DNA from: Flexivirga oryzae
GTDB taxonomy: Bacteria > Actinomycetota > Actinomycetes > Actinomycetales > Dermatophilaceae
DNA: 64,000 nt
Direction: 5' to 3'
Assembly: GCF_014190805.1 (NCBI RefSeq)
Contig: NZ_JACHVQ010000001.1
Span: 2,294,001-2,358,000, forward strand
The notes beneath the pieces were generated by a model, which did no database searches, was not told where the DNA came from, and saw only the letters and a program-made list of their open reading frames with translations. The translations under genes were made by a program, and so were the position numbers. Position 1 is the stretch's first letter; each line of letters starts with the position of its first letter. Of the stretch, positions 10,527 to 19,543 are shown piece by piece.

Positions 10527-11603
10527 CTACTCCACCCGATTGCCGTCGGCGTCCCAGTGCTCGGCGACCTTCTTGCTGGGCTGCACACGGGGCGGCTCCC
10601 CGGGCATTTTCGGGTAGTCGGGCGGGAAGTTGAGCTCGCCACCGGGCAACGTCTCCCACAGGTGCAGCAGCGGTTCGAGCGAGTATGCCGTGTCGTCCAT
10701 CTCGGCCCACGGGTCACCGTCGGCCAGCAGGTCGGGCACGGTCACCAGGTTGAAGTCACGCGGGTCCGTCAGCTGCGCCAGCTGCTGCCAGGTCATCGGG
10801 GTGCTGACCGGCGCCCCTGGCCGCGCGCGCAGCGACCACGCGGACGCGATCGTGCGGTCCCGGTTGTTCTGGTTGAAGTCGACGAAGATGCGCTCGCCGC
10901 GCTCCTCCTTCCACCAGCTGGTGGTCACTCCCCCGTCGCGGCGCTCCAGCTCGCGGCCGAATCCGATGGCGGCGTGGCGCAATTCCTCGAACGACCACCG
11001 TGGCTCGATACGCACGTAGACGTGGATCCCGCGGTTGCCGCTGGTCTTCGGGAACCCGCGCATCCCCAGCTCCTCCAGCAGCTCCCGCGCCACGTCCGCC
11101 ACCCGCTGGGCGTCCGCGAACGATGTGCCGGGCTGCGGGTCGAGGTCGATGCGCAACTCGTCCGGATGGTCGACGTCGGGTCGGCGGACCGGCCACGGGT
11201 GGAACGTCAACGTGCCCATGTGCGCGGCCCACACGAACGACGCCGGCTCGGTCGGGCACAGCTCTTGGGCGGTGCGCCCGCTCGGGAACGTCACACCCAC
11301 GGTTTCGATGAAATCCGGTGCGCCACGGGGCAATCGCTTCTGGTAGAAGCCGTCGCCGTCGTCGCCATACCCGGTCGACAGGCGCATGCCATCCCGGTAG
11401 CCGTCCGGCCACCGCTCCATCGCGGTCGGCCGCTCACCGGCTGCCCGCAGCAACGCGTCCCCGACCGTCGCGAAGTATTCGCAGACCTGCACCTTGCTGA
11501 TCTCGGGGGTCCGCTCGGTCGCCTGGTAGATCACCCGGTCGGGACTGGAGACACGCACTTCCCGGTCGCCGACGGCAACCTGCACGGCAGGGGTCTTGGC
11601 CAT
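10527..11603 (-). CDS. LigD-type primase-polymerase domain protein (Prim-Pol)
   Basis: 358 residues covering only the polymerase/primase domain of the LigD family. The catalytic DxD is in LRIDLDPQPGT; further family motifs are SGNRGIHVYVRI and FVDFNQNNRDRTIAS. It extends strands by a few nucleotides during end joining or gap repair. Its stop codon directly abuts that of ligC (TAG then CTA, no spacer), which is unusual for a convergent pair. Prim-PolC/LigC pairing is established in mycobacteria; the same partnership here is an inference from adjacency. No ku gene is visible in the window. Confidence 0.9.
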   Translation of the reverse strand: MAKTPAVQVAVGDREVRVSSPDRVIYQATERTPEISKVQVCEYFATVGDALLRAAGERPTAMERWPDGYRDGMRLSTGYGDDGDGFYQKRLPRGAPDFIETVGVTFPSGRTAQELCPTEPASFVWAAHMGTLTFHPWPVRRPDVDHPDELRIDLDPQPGTSFADAQRVADVARELLEELGMRGFPKTSGNRGIHVYVRIEPRWSFEELRHAAIGFGRELERRDGGVTTSWWKEERGERIFVDFNQNNRDRTIASAWSLRARPGAPVSTPMTWQQLAQLTDPRDFNLVTVPDLLADGDPWAEMDDTAYSLEPLLHLWETLPGGELNFPPDYPKMPGEPPRVQPSKKVAEHWDADGNRVE

Positions 11604-11615
11604 GACGTCAGTCTG

Positions 11616-12737
11616 TCAGCCGCCCCAGACGGTCGAGGCGAGTTCGACGACTTCACGAACCTTGCCCCACTGCTCGTCCTCGGTGAGGATGTTGCCCTCC
11701 TCGGTCGAGGCGAACCCGCACTGGGTGGAGATGGCAAGTTGTTGCAGTGGAACGAATTTCGCCGCCTCCGCGATGCGCGCACGGACGGCGTCCGGGTCCT
11801 CGAGTTCGCCGGACTTGGAGGTGATCAGACCGAGCACGACGGTCTGATCGCCCTTCGGGAAGAACCGCAGCGGCTCGAAGCCGCCGGCCCGCTCGGAGTC
11901 GTACTCCAGGAAGAACCCGTCGTACGGCACGGCGAAGAGGTCCTGCGCGACCGGCTCGTAGCCGCCCGACGCGATCCAGGTGGAGCGGAAGTTGCCACGG
12001 CACACGTGGGTGGTGATCACCAGGTCGTCGGGCTTGTCGGCGAGGACCCGGATCAGGATGTCCCGGTAGCGTTTGCCGATGCCATCGGTGTCGATCTCCC
12101 GCTCGGTGCGCGCCCGCTCGAGTTCGGCGTCGCTGCACAAGTAGGCCCAGACGGTGTCGTCGAGCTGCAGGTAGCGGGCACCTTCGGCATAGAACGCCGC
12201 GATCGCATCGCGGTAGGTCTGCACGAGGTCGTCCACGTACGAGTTGCGATCGGGATACTCCGGCGCTGCCAGGTTGGCCGGCTCGACGCGGAAATCCAGC
12301 ACGGTCGGCGACGGGATGGAAAACTTCGGTTGCACGCCGTGGGCCTCGGCAACCGACTTCAGGTAGCGGAAATGCTCCAGCATCGGGTGATCGGACGGAA
12401 AGCCCAGCCGGCCCTCGATGCGCACGCCGAGCGCCTTGGTCGTCGCGCCCTGGAACGGCAGGCTGTGGTCGAGCTCGACGAGTGACACCCCGTCGAGACC
12501 GCCCAGGAAGTCGAAATGCCACCAGGACCGGCGGAATTCACCGTCGGTCACCGCCTCGAGGCCGGCCTGCGCCTCCTCCGCGACCAGCGCGGCGATCTGC
12601 TCGTCCTCGACCTTGCGCAAACCGTCGGCGGACAGGTCACCCGCCTCGTATGCCGCCCGCGCGGACTTGATCGGATCAGGACGCAGGAAGGAGCCCACGA
12701 TGTCGGCCCGGTACGGAGGATTGACACTCATGCTCAT
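11616..12737 (-). CDS. Cobalamin-independent methionine synthase II-like protein (MetE C-terminal domain family)
   Basis: 373 residues, a single TIM barrel matching the catalytic half of MetE. It begins ADIVGSFLRP, the usual family opening. Zinc-ligand candidates are the His and Cys in THVCRGN and the Cys in STQCGFAST, as in MetE. It lacks the N-terminal MetE domain, so it may not be a classical methionine synthase; family members include alkyl- or methylthiol transferases of unknown substrate. Two ATGs (12737 and 12731) are possible. Its stop is 12 bp from the start of the Prim-Pol gene, on the same strand. Confidence 0.85.
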   Translation of the reverse strand: MSMSVNPPYRADIVGSFLRPDPIKSARAAYEAGDLSADGLRKVEDEQIAALVAEEAQAGLEAVTDGEFRRSWWHFDFLGGLDGVSLVELDHSLPFQGATTKALGVRIEGRLGFPSDHPMLEHFRYLKSVAEAHGVQPKFSIPSPTVLDFRVEPANLAAPEYPDRNSYVDDLVQTYRDAIAAFYAEGARYLQLDDTVWAYLCSDAELERARTEREIDTDGIGKRYRDILIRVLADKPDDLVITTHVCRGNFRSTWIASGGYEPVAQDLFAVPYDGFFLEYDSERAGGFEPLRFFPKGDQTVVLGLITSKSGELEDPDAVRARIAEAAKFVPLQQLAISTQCGFASTEEGNILTEDEQWGKVREVVELASTVWGG

Positions 12738-12894
12738 CGACCCTAGTCACCGACGGCCACACGCTGCCGGGCCGACGCGAACAAATTCAACAGTTCGTCA
12801 CCCGCGAACACCACCAGGGAGCACCGCGGATCCCTACAGTCCGTAGAACACGCAGCGCGATCGCGCCGCGACGCACCACCCCTGGAAGGTTTCC

Positions 12895-15288
12895 ATGCCA
12901 CAACGACACACCCGCGTGCGCTTCGTCACGCTCCTCGCAACATCCGCGTTGGCAGTCGGAGGCTCCGTCAGCCTCGCCGCCGCGCCGGCGGCACACGCCG
13001 CCTCCACCTCCGTGCTGATCTCCGCCGTCTACGGCGGCGGCGGCAACAGCGGAGCGCCGTACCAGAACGACTACATCGAGCTCTACAACACCAGCTCGAG
13101 CACGGTCGACCTCAGCAACTGGACACTCACGTACTACTCGGCCGCCGGCAACAGCGGCGGCACCACCACCCTGACGGGTAAGTCGATCGCCGCCGGCGGT
13201 CACTTCCTGATCCAGGAGGCCGCCGGTTCCGGCACCGCGGCAGCACTGCCGACCCCGGACGCGACCGGCACGATCAACATGTCCGCCTCGAACGGCAGCG
13301 TCGTGCTGCGCAACGACGCAGCCACGGTCGACACCATCGGGTTCGGCGCGGTCACCTCCTCGTATGTCGAGGGCACAGCCGCCCCCGCCATGTCCAACAC
13401 GACCGCGGACAGCCGCACGACCGGCTGCACCGACACGGACAGCAACGGCACCGACTTCGTCAACGCCGACCCGAACCCGCTCAACTCCACCGCAGCCCTC
13501 GGTGTCTGCGGAACCACCGGCAACACACCCCCGCCGCCGACCGGCACACCGTCGAGCATCGAGGAGATCCAGGGCACCGGCTTCCAGTCACCACTGGTCG
13601 GCGAGCAGGTCAAGGACGTCACGGGCATCGTCACCGCCAAGAACGGCAGCGCCGGGTTCTGGATCGAATCGGCCACCCCGGACAACGACCCGCGCACCAG
13701 TGAGGGCCTCTACGTCTACGGCGGGGCGGGCTCGGTGCAGGTCGGCGACGCCGTCACGGTTGCCGGCAAGGTGTCCGAATACCGCCCGGGCGGGGTCGAC
13801 AACGGCAACATGACCACCACGGAGCTCGGCAGCCCGAACATCCAGGTGACCAGCACCGGCAACGCGCTGCCCGCACCGATCGTCATCGGGTCGAAGGGGC
13901 ACGTACCGCCCGCCCAGGTCGTCGAGGCCGGGGACCCCGGCAATGTCGAGACCGCCGGACTGACCCTCGACCCGACGACGAGCGCCCTGGACTTCTGGGA
14001 GTCGTTGGAAGGCATGCGGATCCAGGAGAACAACGCCAAGGCGGTCGGGCCGACCGAGACGTCGTACGGCGAGACGCCGATCGTGCCGGCCAACACCAAG
14101 CACGTCACCTGGACGCCGGACGGCGGGGTGCTCTACAAGAACTACGACACCCCGAACGCCATGCGGCTGATCCTCTCCGACGCGCTGCTGCCCGCGAACA
14201 GCATCGCCCCCGCGAACACGGGCGACACCTACCAGGGAGCGACCGTCGGGGTCCTCGACTACAACTTCGGCAACTACTACCTGATGGCCACCCAGGCCGG
14301 TGCGCTGCAACGCGGGAGCACCACGCGTGACGTGGCCAAGCCCGCGAAGAAGAAGCAGGCCGCGGTCGCCACGTTCAACGTCGAGAACCTCGCCCCGACC
14401 GACCCGCAGACCAAGTTCGACCGGCTGGCCGGTCAGATCGTGACCAACCTGGCGGCTCCGGATGTCGTTGCGCTGGAGGAGATTCAGGACAACAACGGCG
14501 CCACCGACGACGGCACCGTCGACTCCACCCAGACGACGGACAAGCTCATCGCGGCGATCAAGGCCGCGGGCGGGCCGTCATACCAGGCGGTCTGGATCAA
14601 CCCCGTCAACGACCAGGACGGCGGCCAGCCGGGCGGCAACATCCGCTCGGTCTTCATCTACCGCAGCGACCGCGGCATGACGTTCGTCAACAAGCCCGGT
14701 GGCACCTCGACCAACTCGGTCGCGGTCACCGGCAAGGGCAAGTGGGCGTCGATCAACTACTCCCCCGGCCGGATCGACCCGACCAACACCGCCTGGGACG
14801 ACTCGCGCAAGCCGCTGGTGGGTGAGTTCCTCTGGTGGGGCAAGCCGCTGTTCATCGTCGCCAACCACTTCGACTCCAAGGGCGGTGACGACCCGCTGAT
14901 GGGCCGCTACCAGCCGCCGCAGCGCTCCTCCGAGGTGCAGCGGCACGCCCAGGCGACCTTGGTGCGCGGCTTCGTGGACCAGTTGCTCAAGGCCAACAAG
15001 CACGCCAACATCGTCGTGCTCGGTGACCTGAACGACTTCAACTTCAGCGAGACCGCCAACATCGTCAAGGGACACGGCAAGACGGCGATGACCGACCTCA
15101 TCGACACCCTGCCGGCGAACGAGCGCTACACCTACGACTACGAGGGCAACAGCCAGGTGCTCGACCAGATCCTGCTCAGCGGTGCGCTGACCAAGAAGTT
15201 CGACTACCAGGTCGTGCACACCAACTCGCAGTTCTACGACCAGGATTCCGACCACGACCCGCAGCTGGTGAAGCTGGCCGTGCACTGA
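12895..15288 (+). CDS. Secreted ExeM/NucH-type endonuclease with lamin-tail domain
   Basis: 797 residues. A Sec signal peptide (RFVTLLATSALAVGG, cleavage after AHA near residue 36) leads into a lamin-tail domain (VLISAVYGGGGNS with a later DYIELYN). A Pro-rich linker TPPPPTGTPSS follows, then an OB-fold region near 220-330. The endonuclease/exonuclease/phosphatase domain starts near 490 with AVATFNVENLAP. Its catalytic motifs are ALEEIQDN, VVLGDLNDFN and DSDHDP. Such proteins degrade extracellular DNA or RNA. GGAAGG at 12884-12889 is a good ribosome binding site. No cell-wall anchor is visible at the C-terminus, which suggests release to the medium. Confidence 0.92.
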   Translation: MPQRHTRVRFVTLLATSALAVGGSVSLAAAPAAHAASTSVLISAVYGGGGNSGAPYQNDYIELYNTSSSTVDLSNWTLTYYSAAGNSGGTTTLTGKSIAAGGHFLIQEAAGSGTAAALPTPDATGTINMSASNGSVVLRNDAATVDTIGFGAVTSSYVEGTAAPAMSNTTADSRTTGCTDTDSNGTDFVNADPNPLNSTAALGVCGTTGNTPPPPTGTPSSIEEIQGTGFQSPLVGEQVKDVTGIVTAKNGSAGFWIESATPDNDPRTSEGLYVYGGAGSVQVGDAVTVAGKVSEYRPGGVDNGNMTTTELGSPNIQVTSTGNALPAPIVIGSKGHVPPAQVVEAGDPGNVETAGLTLDPTTSALDFWESLEGMRIQENNAKAVGPTETSYGETPIVPANTKHVTWTPDGGVLYKNYDTPNAMRLILSDALLPANSIAPANTGDTYQGATVGVLDYNFGNYYLMATQAGALQRGSTTRDVAKPAKKKQAAVATFNVENLAPTDPQTKFDRLAGQIVTNLAAPDVVALEEIQDNNGATDDGTVDSTQTTDKLIAAIKAAGGPSYQAVWINPVNDQDGGQPGGNIRSVFIYRSDRGMTFVNKPGGTSTNSVAVTGKGKWASINYSPGRIDPTNTAWDDSRKPLVGEFLWWGKPLFIVANHFDSKGGDDPLMGRYQPPQRSSEVQRHAQATLVRGFVDQLLKANKHANIVVLGDLNDFNFSETANIVKGHGKTAMTDLIDTLPANERYTYDYEGNSQVLDQILLSGALTKKFDYQVVHTNSQFYDQDSDHDPQLVKLAVH

Positions 15289-15294
15289 GTCCTC

Positions 15295-15334
15295 CAGCGG
15301 CCCCTCCCGGCGGGAACGTCGGGACGGGCCGCTG
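15295..15334 (+). terminator. Hairpin after the nuclease gene
   Basis: Arms CAGCGGCCC (15295-15303) and GGGCCGCTG (15326-15334) pair perfectly over 9 bp, with extra GC pairing in the loop. It begins 7 bp after the nuclease stop. There is no T-run, as is common for actinobacterial terminators, so termination is likely but not certain. Confidence 0.6.
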
Positions 15335-15377
15335 TGTTGTGCTGTATGACGAATGGCTTCCAGAAAGGATCCGCGAC

Positions 15378-15794
15378 GTGAGCGAGCAGTCGACATACAA
15401 GGTGACCAAGTCCGACGAGGAGTGGCGTTCCGCACTGTCGCCCGCGGAGTATGCCGTGCTGCGCGAGGCGGCGACCGAGCGTCCGTTCACCGGCGAGTAC
15501 AACGACACCGAGACCGAGGGCGTCTACTCGTGCCGCGCGTGCGGTGCCGAGTTGTTCCGCAGCACCACGAAGTTCCACAGCCACTGCGGGTGGCCGTCGT
15601 TCTACGCGCCGTCCACGGACGACAACGTGGAGTTGATCCAGGACACCTCGATGGGCATGGTGCGCACCGAGGTCCGCTGTGCCAACTGCGGATCACACCT
15701 CGGGCACGTCTTCGAGGGCGAGGGCTACCCGACGCCGACCGATCAGCGCTACTGCATCAACTCGGTGTCGCTGAAGCTCGCGCCCACCGAGTGA
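15378..15794 (+). CDS. msrB: Peptide-methionine (R)-S-oxide reductase MsrB
   Basis: 138 residues from the GTG at 15378, chosen because AGAAAGGAT sits 8 bases upstream; an upstream ATG at 15339 lacks such a site. It repairs R-methionine sulfoxide in proteins. Two zinc-binding CxxC pairs are present (CRAC and CANC), with the family blocks FHSHCGWPSF and LGHVFEGEG. The catalytic Cys is in QRYCINSVSL at the C-terminus. It is cytoplasmic, with no signal peptide. It is convergent with the haem genes. Confidence 0.95.
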   Translation: MSEQSTYKVTKSDEEWRSALSPAEYAVLREAATERPFTGEYNDTETEGVYSCRACGAELFRSTTKFHSHCGWPSFYAPSTDDNVELIQDTSMGMVRTEVRCANCGSHLGHVFEGEGYPTPTDQRYCINSVSLKLAPTE

Positions 15795-15801
15795 CGCAGG
15801 G

Positions 15802-16515
15802 TCAGCGCAGCCGGCGTGCGATGTCCGCGATCGGCGTGAGCGGGCCGGTGTAGAACGGGATCTCCACCCGGGTGTGCATGCGTGCCTCGGCGGCGCGCAG
15901 ATCGCGCATCAGGTCGACGATGCGGTGCAGGTCGTTGGCCTCGAAGGCCAGGATCCACTCGTAGTCGCCGAGGGCGAAGGCCGGCACGGTGTTGGCGCGC
16001 ACGTCGGGGTAGCCGCGCGCCAGCATGCCGTGGTCCTTGAGCATGGTGCGCCGCTCGGCGTCCGGCAGCAGGTACCACTCGTAGGACCGCACGAACGGGT
16101 AGACGCACACGTACTTCTTGGCCTCGGGGTCGACCATGAAGTCCGGCACGTGCGACTTGTTGAACTCCGCCGGGCGGTGCACGGCCACGCTGGACCAGAC
16201 GGCGTCGAAGCTGCGGCCCAGCTCGGTCAGCTGGAAGCGGTGGTAGGCGTCCTGCAGCGGCTCGATGTCTGCGCTGTGCCACCAGATCATCAGGTCGGCG
16301 TCCGCACGGAGACCGCCCACGTCATACGTGCCCCGAACGATGACGTCCTGCGACTCCAGCTCCTTCAGGAAGCGCTCCGCCTCGGCGATGGCCTCCTCGC
16401 GTTGCTCGGGTAGCGCACGGGTCGCCTTGAACGCGGAGTACATCGTGTAGCGGATGGTGTCGTTGATCTCGTTGATCGTCCGGGCACCGGGTCGCAGTCG
16501 CTCTACGTCGCTCAT
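15802..16515 (-). CDS. hemQ: Coproheme decarboxylase HemQ (ChdC)
   Basis: 237 residues, chlorite-dismutase fold. In actinobacteria this enzyme turns coproheme into haem b with peroxide, the last step of the coproporphyrin-dependent pathway. The block KDHGMLARGYPDVRANTV contains the proximal haem-binding His; YVCVYPFVRSYEWYLL carries conserved Tyr and Trp. The ATG at 16515 opens MSDVERLRPGARTINEIND, the usual start. An upstream extension to 16866 is only read-through inside hemY in another frame. It lies 22 bp downstream of hemY on the same strand, so the two are probably co-transcribed. Confidence 0.95.
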   Translation of the reverse strand: MSDVERLRPGARTINEINDTIRYTMYSAFKATRALPEQREEAIAEAERFLKELESQDVIVRGTYDVGGLRADADLMIWWHSADIEPLQDAYHRFQLTELGRSFDAVWSSVAVHRPAEFNKSHVPDFMVDPEAKKYVCVYPFVRSYEWYLLPDAERRTMLKDHGMLARGYPDVRANTVPAFALGDYEWILAFEANDLHRIVDLMRDLRAAEARMHTRVEIPFYTGPLTPIADIARRLR

Positions 16516-16537
16516 GCCCCCATTGTCGCTCCCGCCG

Positions 16538-17914
16538 TCAGCGGTCGGCGAGGAGGGTGAGCACCCGCTCGGCCGCCCGGCGGCCGGTGCCGATGCAGGC
16601 GGGTATGCCGACGCCGTCGTATGCCGCCCCTGCCACTTCCACGCCCGGCAGCTCCGCCAGCGCGGCACGCACGGCCGCGATCCGGTCGACGTGGCCGACC
16701 GCGTACTGCGGCAGGGCGCCGCCCCAGCGCTGCACGTGCGCCGCGACCGGACGGGGCACCGCGTCGCCGCCGAGCGCGCTGCGCAGGTCCCGGATGCCGA
16801 CGGCGGCGAGCTCGGCGTCGCTGCGTTGCAGGCTGGCCTCCTCGCCCTGCCGGCCGATCGAGACACGGGCGAACGTCAGCTCGGGTGCGGCCTCCGCCAG
16901 CCACGGCCACTTGCTGCTGCTGAAGGTCGATGCCTTGATGCCACGTTCGTCGATCGGTGGCACCAGGAAACCGGAACTTCCTGCGAACGCACGTGATTCG
17001 GCGCTCCTGAACGCGTAGGTGACGATCGCCATCGAGGCGTAGTCGATGTCGGCCAGCACCGCCGCCGCTTCCGGGGCGTGCGGTGCGAGCAGCCGTGCGG
17101 TCGCTCTCGCCGGCGTTGCGATGACCAGCCCGTCGGCGTCGAGCGTCTCCGGTGCGCGGGTCTCCCCGATCGTCACCTGCCAGCCGGTAGAGGTGCGCGC
17201 CACGGCGCGCACGGTCGCCCCGGTGCGCACGGTGACGCCGCGGTCCAGCAGTAGCCGGACGAGGTGTTTGGGCATCGAGCCGAGACCGCCGCGCAGCCCG
17301 GCGAACACCGGTGTGCCGGATGTCGCCCTCGCGGCCGCGGCGCGTGCCGCCTCGCTGAGCAGCCGCCTCTGGCGTGCCGCGCTCAGCAGTGCCGGTGCGG
17401 TGACGGCAGCGGACAGACGGCGCGCGTGACCGGCATACACCCCACCCAGGAGCGGCTCGACGAGGCGATCGACCACCGCCGAACCCATTGCGGTTTCGAC
17501 GAGTTCGCCGATCGACAGGTCGTCGGCGGCTGGGACCGATCGTTCGTCACGCAGGCGCTGCAGCTCGTCGGCGGTCAGCAGTGACCCGAGCGAGGACGGG
17601 TCACCGGGGACACCGAGCAGGGTGCCGCGCGGCATCGGCTGCAGCGCGCCACGCGTCCACAGGGCGGCGGAGACCGCCGCCGGATGGACCGGCTCGACGT
17701 CCAGGTCGGCCAGCAGGTCCAGGCCCTCGGGCCGCCGGGCGAGCATCGACTCGGCGCCGACGTCCACCTGATGTCCGGCCACCGTCGCCAGCCGCAACTT
17801 GCCCCCGACCTGCGGCGAACCCTCCAGTACGACGACCTCGTGGCGCGCCAACGACGCCTCCAGCGCCGCTGCCAACCCGCTGATCCCCGCTCCGACGATG
17901 ACGACCCGTGCCAT
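16538..17914 (-). CDS. hemY: Coproporphyrinogen III oxidase HemY/CgoX (FAD-dependent)
   Basis: 458 residues. An N-terminal Rossmann motif VVIVGAGISGLAAAL binds FAD, followed by VVVLEGSPQVGGKL. The C-terminus has the second FAD motif with RVLTLL. In Gram-positive bacteria and actinobacteria this enzyme oxidises coproporphyrinogen III to coproporphyrin III, feeding ferrochelatase and HemQ. It is expected at the inner face of the membrane. The ATG at 17914 starts MARVVIVGAG. It is followed by hemQ, but separated from hemE by a 2.4-kb inserted segment. Confidence 0.95.
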   Translation of the reverse strand: MARVVIVGAGISGLAAALEASLARHEVVVLEGSPQVGGKLRLATVAGHQVDVGAESMLARRPEGLDLLADLDVEPVHPAAVSAALWTRGALQPMPRGTLLGVPGDPSSLGSLLTADELQRLRDERSVPAADDLSIGELVETAMGSAVVDRLVEPLLGGVYAGHARRLSAAVTAPALLSAARQRRLLSEAARAAAARATSGTPVFAGLRGGLGSMPKHLVRLLLDRGVTVRTGATVRAVARTSTGWQVTIGETRAPETLDADGLVIATPARATARLLAPHAPEAAAVLADIDYASMAIVTYAFRSAESRAFAGSSGFLVPPIDERGIKASTFSSSKWPWLAEAAPELTFARVSIGRQGEEASLQRSDAELAAVGIRDLRSALGGDAVPRPVAAHVQRWGGALPQYAVGHVDRIAAVRAALAELPGVEVAGAAYDGVGIPACIGTGRRAAERVLTLLADR

Positions 17915-17926
17915 GACCCCAGCTTG

Positions 17927-18023
17927 TCAGTCGAGGCAGAATTCGTTGCCCTCCGGGTCCGGCCATCACGATGAAGCCGAGGGACACCGCCGGCTCCGGC
18001 TCGGCGCGACGCAGCCGGGAGGC
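17927..18023 (-). pseudogene. Frameshifted C-terminal remnant of a VOC/glyoxalase-family gene
   Basis: Reading leftward, the segment encodes AEPEPAVSLGFIVMA and then, after a single extra base at 17960, DPEGNEFCLD and a TGA stop at 17927-17929. MADPEGNEFCL is the hallmark C-terminus of vicinal-oxygen-chelate (glyoxalase/bleomycin resistance) proteins. Only about 31 codons remain; no N-terminal part is found before the repeats at 18034. The family identity is firm from the motif, and the gene is clearly dead. It sits at the border of the segment inserted between hemY and hemE. Confidence 0.75.
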
Positions 18024-18033
18024 CCCGAGCCCA

Positions 18034-18131
18034 CTGCCGAGAGGCCCAGCAAATCTCGACAGGCCCAGAAATTCCGGCCCGAATGCGCGGTTTTACTAGG
18101 CCTGTCGGAGTGTTTCTGAGCCTCTCGGCAG
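18034..18131. repeat. Nested inverted repeat with four GGCCTSTCG cores
   Basis: The outer arms (18034-18045 and 18120-18131) are a perfect 12-bp inverted pair, CTGCCGAGAGGC and GCCTCTCGGCAG. The inner arms (18057-18065 and 18099-18107) are a perfect 9-bp pair, CGACAGGCC and GGCCTGTCG. Bases between them also match imperfectly, so each arm is about 45 bp at roughly 80% similarity. Each arm itself holds two direct copies of a unit of about 21 bp. The right arm encodes the last 11 residues and the stop of the MocR gene. Confidence 0.8.
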
Positions 18132-19526
18132 GTGGGCGACGTCGGCCCAGGCGTCCGCGATGGCGTCGGCGGCCCGCCGCAGCGTCATCTCGTCGAGTGC
18201 GTATGGCGTCCGGATCCACCGCTCCAGGCCACGGCCGTCGACGGCGAAGAGCGACCCCGGCGCCAGCAGCACACCGCGGCGCTCGGCGGCGGCGACCAGC
18301 GCCGTCGAACTGTCCCCCGGCAGGTGCCACCACAGGCTCAGCCCACCGGTCGGCACCTCGACCCGCCAGCCGGGGCACCGGTCGGCCAGCCCGAGCAGCG
18401 CGTGCCGGGAGTCGGTGAGCCCTCGGCGCGACTCGTCGCTGAGACCGCCCTGCGTGCGCAACAGCTGCCCGACCGCGAGCTGCTCCAGCACCGGGGCGCC
18501 GAGGTCCATCGACAGCCGCGCCCGCGCGATCGCACCCACGAGCGCGTGCGGCGCCCGGACCCAGCCGATCCGCAGGCCGGCCCAGAAGGTCTTGGCGGCG
18601 CTGCCCACCGTGATGCACCCCGGTGCGTACGCGGCCATCGGCCGGGCCTCGATCGGCCGGTCCAACCAGGTGTCGGCCATCGTCTCGTCGACGACGCCGG
18701 TCACCCCGCCGGCCCGCCACATCGCCGCCACCCGGGCGCGCTGCTCGTCGGACCAGACGGCGCCGGTCGGGTTGTGGAAGTCCGGCATCGCCAACATCAT
18801 TCGCGCACCCGCACGTCGTATGACGCCTGCCACGCCATCCAGGTCGTCGGTGACCAGTGGTGCACCGACGACCCTGGCGCCGGAGTGGTCCAGCGCCCGC
18901 ACCGAGTTGGGATAGGCGGGGCTCTCGACGATCGCCGGGTCCGCCCGGTGCAGCACGGCCCGGAACACCGCCGCCAGGCCGGCGAGCGCACCGGTCGTGA
19001 CGATGATCTGATCGGGGTCGGTGGGTACGCCGCGGTCGACATACCGCTGTGCGATCGCTTCGCGCAGCTCCGGGACACCGAGCGGGAAGTAGCCCGCGCC
19101 CGCGATGAACGACGGCATCCGCTGCACGGCCCGCTCGTAGGCACGATTCAGCCCGGGTGTCGCCGCCGGGGCCGCACACGTCAGGTCCACGACGCCGTCC
19201 GCCGTGGGCTGCAGGGACGCCAGCTCCAACGGCTCGCCACCACCGGCGACGGGACCACCGGGCACCTGCACCACCGTGCCGGATCCCTGCACGGCCGAGG
19301 CGTAACCGCGCTCGCGCAGCACGCCGTACGCCCGGGTGACCGTGGTGCGGCTCACCCCCAGTTCGCCGAGCAGCTCGCGCTCGCTCGGCAGCCGGGTCCC
19401 GTGCAGCAGCCGGCCGTCGGCAACGAGCTGCCGGATGCCGTCCGCGAGCCACGAGTAGGCCGGGACACCGCCGCCCCGAGGACCCAGCAGGACCGCCAGC
19501 CGGCGGGCGGACACTCGACTCTCCAT
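18096..19526 (-). CDS. MocR-type regulator (GntR HTH + aminotransferase-like domain), YczR-like
   Basis: About 476 residues from the ATG at 19526 (MESRVSARRL). The N-terminal GntR winged helix is seen in TRLPSERELLGELGVSRTTV. A linker leads to a fold-type I aminotransferase domain, with the PLP Lys near 312 in VGSAAKTFWAGLRIGW. MocR proteins sense PLP or amino compounds and control a neighbouring gene. It is divergent from a YczE-like membrane protein gene, the arrangement known for YczR/YczE in bacilli. An in-frame ATG at 19598 would cover the operator region. The last 11 residues (LPRGSETLRQA) are encoded by one arm of the inverted repeat. Confidence 0.9.
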   Translation of the reverse strand: MESRVSARRLAVLLGPRGGGVPAYSWLADGIRQLVADGRLLHGTRLPSERELLGELGVSRTTVTRAYGVLRERGYASAVQGSGTVVQVPGGPVAGGGEPLELASLQPTADGVVDLTCAAPAATPGLNRAYERAVQRMPSFIAGAGYFPLGVPELREAIAQRYVDRGVPTDPDQIIVTTGALAGLAAVFRAVLHRADPAIVESPAYPNSVRALDHSGARVVGAPLVTDDLDGVAGVIRRAGARMMLAMPDFHNPTGAVWSDEQRARVAAMWRAGGVTGVVDETMADTWLDRPIEARPMAAYAPGCITVGSAAKTFWAGLRIGWVRAPHALVGAIARARLSMDLGAPVLEQLAVGQLLRTQGGLSDESRRGLTDSRHALLGLADRCPGWRVEVPTGGLSLWWHLPGDSSTALVAAAERRGVLLAPGSLFAVDGRGLERWIRTPYALDEMTLRRAADAIADAWADVAHLPRGSETLRQA

Positions 19527-19543
19527 GGCCCCATGGTGGTCAC

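Noticed and set aside
18034..18131. Insertion-sequence terminal repeats around the MocR/YczE segment.
   Set aside because: The two arms are both on the hemY side and enclose only 98 bp. No matching arm is found near hemE and no transposase is present.
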